Shown here: piece by piece, positions 1-5,595 of the stretch
Numbering within the stretch: position 1 is the stretch's first letter
Layout: the number at the start of each line of letters is the position of its first letter
NCBI GenBank assembly: GCA_913056375.1
Contig: CAJXNF010000190.1
Location: 1 to 6,026 of the forward strand
DNA: 6,026 nt
DNA from: an uncultured Pseudomonadota bacterium
Lineage (GTDB): Bacteria > SAR324 > NAC60-12
Direction: 5' to 3'
Program-made: the position numbers and the translations under genes
The notes under the pieces: model-generated
What the model was told of the DNA's origin: nothing
Databases searched by the model: none
The model's input: only the letters and a program-made list of their open reading frames with translations

Positions 1-1
1 C

Positions 2-2146
2 ACAGAACTGGAAGCGGAGCCCCACCAAGTCAAACCCTGCCGCATCACAACTGAATATGACATCCCCAAACAGGCTTGGTTTGCTACCGATGAGCGTATC
101 CCTTGGGCTGTAGCGATTGAGTCTGGTCAGTGTGACCTAATGTTGATCAGCTATCTAGGCATTGATTTTCAAAATAGGGGAAACCGGGTATATCGCCTGC
201 TCGATTGCACAATGACATTCATGGCGGCCCTCCCTAGGGGTGGTCAAACACTAAGGTATGAAATTCACATCGATTCCTTCGCCAGACATGGCGAAAGCCT
301 CCTGTTTTTCTTCCATTACGAGTGCTTCGTTGATGATCAGATGGTACTCAGAATGGATGGTGGTTGTGCAGGATTCTTTACTAAAGAGGAGCTTGATCAG
401 GGCAAGGGAGTGATTCATACCGAGAAAGAAATCCAGGCCCGTCAACAGATTCAGCCGACTAATTTCTCTCCACTACTTCACTGTAATCAGACCGCTTTTG
501 AGCGAGAGGACTTATTGCACTTGGTTCAGGGTAATCCGTCAAAATGCTTTGGTGAAAATTATGATCAGAACCAAAAAAATTCTTCCCTGAGGATGGCACC
601 TGAACAACTACTGATGAATGATCGCATTTTAAATATGGATCCCAAAGGTGGCGCTTGGGGATTGGGGATTGTGGAATCTGAGAAGCAACTTCGTCCGGAC
701 GACTGGTACTTCACTTGCCACTTTTACAAGGATCCTGTGATGGCTGGCTCGCTGATCGCAGAAGGCTGCGTTCAATTGCTGCAATTCTACATGCTTTACC
801 TAGGACTCCAGACTCTTACTGAAGACGCTAGCTTTGAACCGATCCTCAACCTTCCCCAAATTGTTCGATGTCGGGGCCAAGTCATTCCCTCAGATTCTTT
901 GATGACCTATCGACTTGAAGTCAAAGAAATTGGCTTGCATCCAGAACCCTACATGATCTCCAACATTGATGTACTTGTTGAGGATCGAATTGTTGTGGAC
1001 TTTAGAGATGTTGGGGTGCGTTTAGTTGAGAAGAAATCCGATGAGATCAGTTTTTCAATCGGCACAGCTTCAGACACTAAGGCCAAACCTGCTTTCGATG
1101 AGGTAGCCATTCAGAATTTTGCTGATGGCTCAGTCGCCAAGTGTTTTGGAGAGCATTACGCGCCCTTTGATGCGAGACCCTTTGTTCAGCGAAATCCATG
1201 CTTAGACCTCAAGCTACTTACCAGAGTTTTGGAAGTATCAGGAGAACCAAGGAATTTTTCTAAGCCAGCAAGTTTGATTGCCGAATACGATGTGAATGAA
1301 ATGGACTGGTATTTCTCAGATAGGACCAGCATCGCGCCCTTACCAGCAAGCGTCCTCTTGGAAATCGCTCTCCAGCCCTGTGGTTTCTTGGGTGCTTGGA
1401 TGGGAAGCATTTTTGAATTTCCAGATGACGATCTTCACTTCAGATTGGTTGAGGGGCACGCAAAGCTATTGGAACGCCCAGAACTGAGAGACCGAAAGAT
1501 TCTGACAAATGTTCGACTTGACCGAATGACCCGCTTTGATGGGCAGGTCATCGAACATTTCACATACCAATTGAGTACTGATCTCTCCCCAGATCATCCC
1601 TTTCTGGAGGGAGTTGCCCTGTTTGGCTATTTTCCAGAGTGGGCGCTCGAACGACAGCGTCAAAGATATCCCGACCCAGATTGGCAAGCTTCACCCGAAC
1701 TACCCTGGTTGGATTGCCCTCAACTAGGCCATCTGTATTTACTTCATCAAGTCCAACTTGATCCTGAGGGGGGTGAAAGAGGACTAGGAAGAGTGGTTGG
1801 GCGCAGATTTGTTGACAACCAAGATTGGTATTATCCCTGCCACTTTCACGACGATCCAGTCATGCCCGGATCTCTAGGGATTGAGGCTGCACTGCAAGCC
1901 CTGAGAGCATTGGCCGAAGGGACACCACATCGATCCATTTCTGAAAAAGTAGAATGGCCTTTAGATTCAGAATGGAAGTGGGAATTCAGAGGAGAAGTGT
2001 GGCCGGGAACGAATGAGCTAACCGTACTCGTAGAAGTTCTGGAGAAGAAGGAGGTAGGTCAGCAGATAGAGTGGGTGGCTGAAGCAATTGTAGCTCGTGA
2101 GGGCAAACGCATTTACCGCTTACCAAGAATTTCTCTGCTTGTTTGA
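2..2146 (+). CDS. pfaC: PfaC-type PUFA / secondary-lipid synthase subunit, C-terminal part with two FabA-like dehydratase units (5' end outside window)
   Basis: The frame is open from base 2, so the ATG at 140 is internal; 714 residues are visible. The expected upstream ketosynthase and chain-length-factor domains of PfaC lie outside the window. Two tandem FabA-type units are seen. Unit 1 has a non-catalytic hot-dog (about residues 18-145, with SGQCDLMLISYLG and DGGCAGFF) and a catalytic one (about 200-345) with CHFYKDPVMAGS, His240. Unit 2 has a non-catalytic hot-dog (about 425-550, EIALQPCGF) and a catalytic one (about 565-714) with CHFHDDPVMPGS, His614. In FabA this His pairs with an Asp 14 residues later; both sites here carry Glu. 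Such domains dehydrate or isomerise 3-hydroxyacyl-ACP intermediates during cytosolic, oxygen-independent PUFA synthesis. The protein ends at the second dehydratase, without the AGPAT domain of myxobacterial Pfa3 or the enoyl reductase of thraustochytrid subunit C. The family is certain; whether the product is EPA, DHA or another lipid cannot be told. Confidence 0.93.
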   Translation, partial: TELEAEPHQVKPCRITTEYDIPKQAWFATDERIPWAVAIESGQCDLMLISYLGIDFQNRGNRVYRLLDCTMTFMAALPRGGQTLRYEIHIDSFARHGESLLFFFHYECFVDDQMVLRMDGGCAGFFTKEELDQGKGVIHTEKEIQARQQIQPTNFSPLLHCNQTAFEREDLLHLVQGNPSKCFGENYDQNQKNSSLRMAPEQLLMNDRILNMDPKGGAWGLGIVESEKQLRPDDWYFTCHFYKDPVMAGSLIAEGCVQLLQFYMLYLGLQTLTEDASFEPILNLPQIVRCRGQVIPSDSLMTYRLEVKEIGLHPEPYMISNIDVLVEDRIVVDFRDVGVRLVEKKSDEISFSIGTASDTKAKPAFDEVAIQNFADGSVAKCFGEHYAPFDARPFVQRNPCLDLKLLTRVLEVSGEPRNFSKPASLIAEYDVNEMDWYFSDRTSIAPLPASVLLEIALQPCGFLGAWMGSIFEFPDDDLHFRLVEGHAKLLERPELRDRKILTNVRLDRMTRFDGQVIEHFTYQLSTDLSPDHPFLEGVALFGYFPEWALERQRQRYPDPDWQASPELPWLDCPQLGHLYLLHQVQLDPEGGERGLGRVVGRRFVDNQDWYYPCHFHDDPVMPGSLGIEAALQALRALAEGTPHRSISEKVEWPLDSEWKWEFRGEVWPGTNELTVLVEVLEKKEVGQQIEWVAEAIVAREGKRIYRLPRISLLV

Positions 2147-2149
2147 ATC

Positions 2150-3004
2150 TCAGTTTCCTGTTTCAATTGGGAGATCTTCTCTTGCACCCCATTCAGTCCA
2201 GGAACCATCATAAATTTTGATATTATCATGACCTGTTAGATGTAATCCCAAAGCCAAGATACAAGCGGTCACTCCTGACCCACAGGAACAGACAATCTCC
2301 TTGGTTTGATAAATTTCGGATTTTTGAAAAAGCTGCTTCAGATTTTCCTCTGAAATCATCATCCGGTAAGGGCCCTCCAGCAAATCCATAAATGGCAGAT
2401 TTCTCGAATGAGGGATGTGTCCACTTCTTAGCCCTGGTCTAGGTTCTTGAACCTCACCTGCAAATCTCTCTGCTGAACGGGCATCAAGAATGATAGCGTC
2501 TTCATTCTGAGATGTTAGCTGAGTTGCTTCCCAGTCAACGACAAGTCCAGATTCTAAAACAGCATCGAATTTTACAGGATCAACTTTTTGCGAACCCCTA
2601 GCCAATTCTCGCCCTTCTGATTTCCACTTTGGGAGACCCCCATTGAGCAGGGAAATCTTATGATGACCAAAAGTTCTGAACATCCACCAAATTCGAGCGG
2701 CAGAAAACAATCCAGTAGAATCATAGACTACGACCCAACTCTCATTATCAATGCCCAGTTCACCTACCTTGCTTGAAAAATATTCTTCGGAAGGAAGAGT
2801 ATGGGGCAATTCACTATCCTGATCAGAAAATTCGTCTAAATCGAGAAATACTGCCCCGGGAATATGCTCTTTTTCAAACTCTTGGCGGCCGTCCCTGTTG
2901 GCCTTTGGAAGATGCCAACTACCGTCGATAATTTTCAAATTTGAATCGCCTAAGAGATTTGCCAAGTCAGCGGATTCAATGAGTGAGTCAAGTTGGAGGG
3001 TCAT
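2150..3004 (-). CDS. sseA: 3-mercaptopyruvate sulfurtransferase (two-domain rhodanese, SseA-like)
   Basis: The protein has 284 residues, the usual length for two-domain rhodaneses. The N-terminal domain (about 8-135) has the rhodanese signature HIPGAVFLDLD (residues 47-57) but Asp95 (VVVYDSTG) where a catalytic Cys would lie, as expected for this inactive half. The C-terminal domain (about 160-280) has ILDARSAERF, SGHIPHSRNLPF, the active loop CSCGSGVTAC with Cys241 as persulfide-forming residue, and the end signature YDGSWTEWG. A CGSGVTA loop is typical of mercaptopyruvate sulfurtransferases, whereas thiosulfate sulfurtransferases usually have CRKGVT. The enzyme would move sulfur from 3-mercaptopyruvate to a thiol or cyanide acceptor, releasing pyruvate, in the cytosol (no signal peptide is seen). 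It is the last gene of the parA operon, 14 bp after the preceding stop. Its Shine-Dalgarno is weak (GAGAAAATCAG-ATG), so translation may depend on the upstream gene. Its stop lies 3 bp from the convergent pfaC stop. Confidence 0.92.
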   Translation of the reverse strand: MTLQLDSLIESADLANLLGDSNLKIIDGSWHLPKANRDGRQEFEKEHIPGAVFLDLDEFSDQDSELPHTLPSEEYFSSKVGELGIDNESWVVVYDSTGLFSAARIWWMFRTFGHHKISLLNGGLPKWKSEGRELARGSQKVDPVKFDAVLESGLVVDWEATQLTSQNEDAIILDARSAERFAGEVQEPRPGLRSGHIPHSRNLPFMDLLEGPYRMMISEENLKQLFQKSEIYQTKEIVCSCGSGVTACILALGLHLTGHDNIKIYDGSWTEWGAREDLPIETGN

Positions 3005-3018
3005 CTGATTTTCTCGTT

Positions 3019-3756
3019 TCAGTTCAAAACACGCTTGGGATGATTTCTTTCTATCATGCCGAGCATTTCATCCAAAATTTCATCATCCATCTGAAGAAGC
3101 AGCCGATTCAGTTTGTCTAAACGCTTAGCTGGGATCTGGGATAAAACGATACGACCATTTTTTCGGTCGATTTTTTGTTGCCAAGATTTCTCAGAACTTT
3201 TTTGAAGGGAGCCGTGGTTTCTCAATTTTGTTTGTTCTCTGAAGATTCTTAGAGAGAGTTCTAATTCTTCCCGAGAAATACTGTCCAGTTGGTCCAAAAG
3301 TTCCTGCTGCTTTTGATGGGCTCTGAGTGGATCTGCGGGATCTTTCAAATAGGCAATCCGACGGAGCGAATAAAGCATCCCACGGACATCCATTTCCAGC
3401 AAGCCCGCTGAACCATGGGTTTGGATCATTTCGATGATCTTTGCGTCACTTAAAGCAGTTTTCCGATCCTGGACTTGTATAACCTCCTCAATATAAAGCG
3501 CTAAATCCCTTTGGTGCTTCTCCTCCAATTCGCTGAAGTGCTCTGTATAAATTTTGTAAATATTGAAGAGCACCTGCCTCTTATCCTGTTGCATCCGATG
3601 TTCACGAGCCTCAATACTTCTGACCAATTCAATCGTTTCAAATTCCAACCTCCTGAGAGGATTAAACTGAAGGACTTCTTGACCGTCATTCTCTGAGGTC
3701 ATTTGATGTTGGCTGCGCCTGGATGCATTGCGCTGATATTGTGAGCGAGTAGTCAT
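3019..3756 (-). CDS. Unrecognised charged helical protein, probable ParA partner
   Basis: This 245-residue protein matches no family I recognise. It starts with a basic tail (MTTRSQYQRNASRRSQ), then has long, highly charged, probably helical or coiled-coil stretches (about 35-100 and 145-180) rich in Glu, Gln, Arg and Lys. It has no cysteine, signal peptide or membrane segment. Residues 103-135 could form a compact helical domain. Residues 201-237 (GRIVLSQIP then LDKLNRLLLQM) loosely recall the C-terminal dimerisation region of ParB proteins; that resemblance is weak. No ParB CTPase motif is seen. The ATG overlaps the parA stop (ATGA, 4 bp) and has its own Shine-Dalgarno (GGAG, 5 nt upstream), indicating translational coupling with parA. 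Known ParA partners often carry an Arg/Lys-rich N-terminus that stimulates the ATPase, and this tail fits. I infer a partner or cargo adaptor of the ParA. The gene itself is secure; the role is a hypothesis. Confidence 0.85.
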   Translation of the reverse strand: MTTRSQYQRNASRRSQHQMTSENDGQEVLQFNPLRRLEFETIELVRSIEAREHRMQQDKRQVLFNIYKIYTEHFSELEEKHQRDLALYIEEVIQVQDRKTALSDAKIIEMIQTHGSAGLLEMDVRGMLYSLRRIAYLKDPADPLRAHQKQQELLDQLDSISREELELSLRIFREQTKLRNHGSLQKSSEKSWQQKIDRKNGRIVLSQIPAKRLDKLNRLLLQMDDEILDEMLGMIERNHPKRVLN

Positions 3757-4544
3757 GTAAACTCCGGAAATAGGGCCTGCACCAAAACCTGCAGACGATT
3801 CTTCAATTCAGCACTACGAACCGGCTCATGACTATCAATAAATCCCATCACCTCAGCGCGTTTTGGGATCCAAAGTGGCTGGTGGTCGTCATGAAAAATC
3901 AACATATTGCGATAATGATCAACAAGATATTCAAGAGCGTAGTGGCAAGACTTCAGACGGGTATCAAAGAGATTTGGAAGCAAATAAACCCTCTTAAGTT
4001 CTGGGTTCAGATATTTGCGAGCTGTTCGAATTCGCTCTAACTGAATGGGTAGGGTCTCCACGGCAAACATCTCAGTTTGCACCGGAATTACGATCACATC
4101 ACAAATGGACAAACTCCAATTGGTTAGCAGTGACAGCTCTCCCGGCGTATCACAAACCAAGTACTCCGTCTTGAGCTCTCGGAGCAACATCCTGAACAAG
4201 TTTTCATGACCAGGTTGATCGCGGAAAGCCGTTTTGGCTTGTTCATAATTTGGGGTTGCAGCCAACAGTTTTAGAGAGGTTTCCGGCAATTCCAACAGCG
4301 CATTTTGTGGTGAGATGCGCTCTTGAAGAAGATTGTAAAGATTTTTCGTTTGAAGTTCTTCGAGGATCAGAGGGTAATCTGCATCAGTGAGCCGATTCAA
4401 GAACCATTGGGTGGAATTTCCCTGAGGATCATTGTCCAGAAAAATGACTTCCCTACCAAATTGTGCCAATTGCTCTGCGACCAAAAGGCTCAAGGTCGAT
4501 TTACCGACACCACCCTTTTGATTTTGAAACGCCACCGCTTGCAT
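3753..4544 (-). CDS. parA: ParA/Soj-family partition or positioning ATPase
   Basis: The protein has 263 residues, the length of short ParA/Soj proteins without the N-terminal HTH of P1-type ParA. The deviant Walker A motif is QKGGVGKST, with signature Lys10 and Lys15. Walker A' is FLDNDPQGNST (Asp37, Asp39), Walker B is YLVCDTPGE (Asp132), and the family motifs IVIPVQTE (151-158), LLPNLFDTR and WIPKRAEV follow. ParA dimers bind ATP and non-specific DNA and are released when a partner stimulates hydrolysis, which moves plasmids, chromosome origins or protein cargo over the nucleoid. The start is supported by AGGAAGG 4 nt upstream (4549-4555). It is first in a three-gene operon with the helical protein and sseA. 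Neither a canonical ParB nor a parS of the TGTTNCACGTGAAACA type is present, so cargo positioning (as in McdA-like systems) is as likely as DNA partition. The family call is firm; the cargo is unknown. Confidence 0.95.
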   Translation of the reverse strand: MQAVAFQNQKGGVGKSTLSLLVAEQLAQFGREVIFLDNDPQGNSTQWFLNRLTDADYPLILEELQTKNLYNLLQERISPQNALLELPETSLKLLAATPNYEQAKTAFRDQPGHENLFRMLLRELKTEYLVCDTPGELSLLTNWSLSICDVIVIPVQTEMFAVETLPIQLERIRTARKYLNPELKRVYLLPNLFDTRLKSCHYALEYLVDHYRNMLIFHDDHQPLWIPKRAEVMGFIDSHEPVRSAELKNRLQVLVQALFPEFT

Positions 4545-4548
4545 GCTG

Positions 4549-4555
4549 CCTTCCT
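4549..4555 (-). promoter_or_regulatory. Shine-Dalgarno of parA
   Basis: AGGAAGG on the minus strand lies 4 nt before the ATG at 4544. It is a strong site and fixes the parA start. Confidence 0.8.
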
Positions 4556-4586
4556 GGCCAGTTTTGGAGAATTAACCGTTGCTGCT

Positions 4587-4615
4587 CCAATACTCCACAA
4601 GCACAGGCTGTGCAA
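4587..4615 (-). promoter_or_regulatory. Possible parA promoter overlapping a palindrome
   Basis: On the minus strand TTGCAC (4610-4615) and TATTGG (4587-4592) are 17 bp apart, a sigma-70-like layout. The -35 is good but the -10 is poor, sharing only TAT with TATAAT. Transcription would start near 4580, leaving a leader of about 36 nt. The -35 overlaps the 4601-4613 palindrome, so a protein bound there would block this promoter. This is a weak prediction from a single hexamer pair. Confidence 0.3.
4601..4613. repeat. 13-bp perfect palindrome upstream of parA, candidate operator
   Basis: The sequence GCACAG-G-CTGTGC is a perfect 6-1-6 dyad, 56 bp upstream of the parA ATG in the only sizeable non-coding stretch of the window (4545-4725). 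Short dyads upstream of parA often serve as autorepressor or centromere sites. The binding protein is unknown, and no second copy is seen in this window. The dyad is a fact of sequence; its function is inferred. Confidence 0.4.
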
Positions 4616-4636
4616 ATGATGTGAGGCAAGTTACTG

Positions 4637-4676
4637 AGGGGATTTAGTATTATTTCGGGATTGCAAGGGGATCCAG
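4637..4676. repeat. Imperfect direct repeat upstream of parA
   Basis: AGGGGATTTAG (4637-4647) and AGGGGATCCAG (4666-4676) match at 9 of 11 positions, with starts 29 bp apart, in the same orientation. They could be paired protein-binding sites between the epimerase gene and parA, but two short copies can occur by chance. Confidence 0.25.
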
Positions 4677-4686
4677 AGAAGGAACA

Positions 4687-4725
4687 GGCCCAAAGAAATT
4701 GGGCCAAAGGCATGATGAAAAAAAA
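4687..4725 (-). terminator. T8 tract and GC-rich hairpin after the epimerase gene, probable weak terminator
   Basis: Directly after the epimerase stop, the minus strand has eight Ts (4718-4725). Twelve nt later comes a perfect 7-bp hairpin, GGCCCAA-TTTCT-TTGGGCC (4687-4705), followed by a pyrimidine-rich tail (TGTTCCTTCTCT). The order is not that of a classic intrinsic terminator, because the uninterrupted T run precedes the stem rather than following it. The position at the end of the sugar operon, before parA, still makes partial termination or 3'-end protection of the mRNA the most likely role. Confidence 0.45.
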
Positions 4726-5580
4726 CTATTCTAGATTGAGACCGGCCTCCTTGGCTTTCTGGATAAGGAAGGGGATACCCACTTTCAAAATATCTTCCGG
4801 TTGATCAGTAACTGGACGCCAAAGAGCTAGACCTCCTGCGATGTCATCATCAACATAAATGAAGCTCTCCAAGGTCATCGTCCCCTGAAAATCAACTGCT
4901 TTCAGACCCAAAAAGGTGTCTTCCCAGTTTAAGCAGCCTCTTCCCGGCACACCACGATTTGACTCCGAAAGATGTATGTACTCCAGTCTGCTTCCACAGT
5001 CTTGACAACCCTGAGACATACTCACTTCTTCAATGTTCATATGGTATGTGTCTAGATGAACGAAGGTGTTCTCGGCTCCAATTCTAGCAAGCGCTTGCAT
5101 CGTTTGCTTGCCAGTATTCAACAGATGGGTTTCATACCGGTTACAAGGTTCCAACCCCAATCTTAAATCCAAGGATTTTGCAGTACTGGCAGCATGTGAG
5201 AGCATCATGCACATGGCGTCGTACTCAGCATCAGTTCTGGGGGCCCCTGAAGTTTTTCCAATCGAACCGAAAGTCACTCCAGAGAGAATTTTTGAACCCG
5301 CTTCAGCGGCAACCTGGAGAGCATTGTCCAAAAAATCCGTACAGGCTTTCAAGTCTTTAGTCGGGTCGAGGTGATGAGGGAGACCTAGAGAACAAGTGAC
5401 ACCCATACCGTGCTTTTCGAAGGCTTGCCTGGTTCCCTTCGAATCAAATTCAGCTGGCCGCAAAAGCGGCAACTCAACAACGCTGATTCCCAATTCCTTA
5501 AGCGGTGGCAGCACCTTGTCAGCTTGTTTCGCTTCCCATCCTGGTGTGAAGCAGAATGCATGTATTCCCAACTTCGCCAT
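4726..5580 (-). CDS. Ketose 3-epimerase, D-tagatose/D-psicose 3-epimerase type (TIM barrel)
   Basis: The protein has 284 residues, close to the usual length of about 290 for this family of xylose-isomerase-like TIM barrels. All four metal ligands are present: Glu144 (LGLEPCNRYE), Asp177 (VHLDTYHMNIEE), His203 (YIHLSESNRG) and Glu238 (TLESF). They sit at a constant offset of 8 from Glu152, Asp185, His211 and Glu246 of the Pseudomonas cichorii D-tagatose 3-epimerase. Glu150, His180 and Arg209, matching its substrate-contacting residues, are kept too. Such enzymes reversibly epimerise free ketoses at C3 (tagatose/sorbose, fructose/psicose, L-ribulose) in the cytosol using Mn or Co. The exact substrate cannot be read from sequence. 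An unusual CQDC (192-195) lies in the loop before the metal-binding His. The start is supported by AGGA 5 nt upstream. The gene follows a sugar ABC ATPase by 15 bp, indicating an uptake and isomerisation operon. Confidence 0.9.
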   Translation of the reverse strand: MAKLGIHAFCFTPGWEAKQADKVLPPLKELGISVVELPLLRPAEFDSKGTRQAFEKHGMGVTCSLGLPHHLDPTKDLKACTDFLDNALQVAAEAGSKILSGVTFGSIGKTSGAPRTDAEYDAMCMMLSHAASTAKSLDLRLGLEPCNRYETHLLNTGKQTMQALARIGAENTFVHLDTYHMNIEEVSMSQGCQDCGSRLEYIHLSESNRGVPGRGCLNWEDTFLGLKAVDFQGTMTLESFIYVDDDIAGGLALWRPVTDQPEDILKVGIPFLIQKAKEAGLNLE

Positions 5581-5595
5581 TTAGATCCTTTTCAG

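Noticed and set aside
140..600. Repeated TGATCA words in pfaC
   Set aside because: The copies are irregularly spaced and fit normal codons (Asp-Gln, Leu-Ile), so I see no sign of a binding array.
140..2146. pfaC starting at the ATG at 140
   Set aside because: The frame is open to base 2, and the upstream residues (EYDIPKQAWF, IPWAVAIESGQ) continue the conserved dehydratase domain, so the ATG is internal.
4323..4619. 98-codon plus-strand reading frame antisense to the 5' part of parA
   Set aside because: It lies opposite the conserved Walker A region, so its openness is explained by parA coding constraints.
4657..4670. TTGCAA near 4661 as the -35 of a second parA promoter
   Set aside because: No -10-like hexamer lies 16-18 bp from it on the minus strand; the nearby AT-rich TAATAC is too close.
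4501..4713. 70-codon minus-strand reading frame from 4713 overlapping the start of parA
   Set aside because: It has no Shine-Dalgarno (T-rich sequence precedes it), ends inside parA in another frame, and its composition is unlike a real protein.
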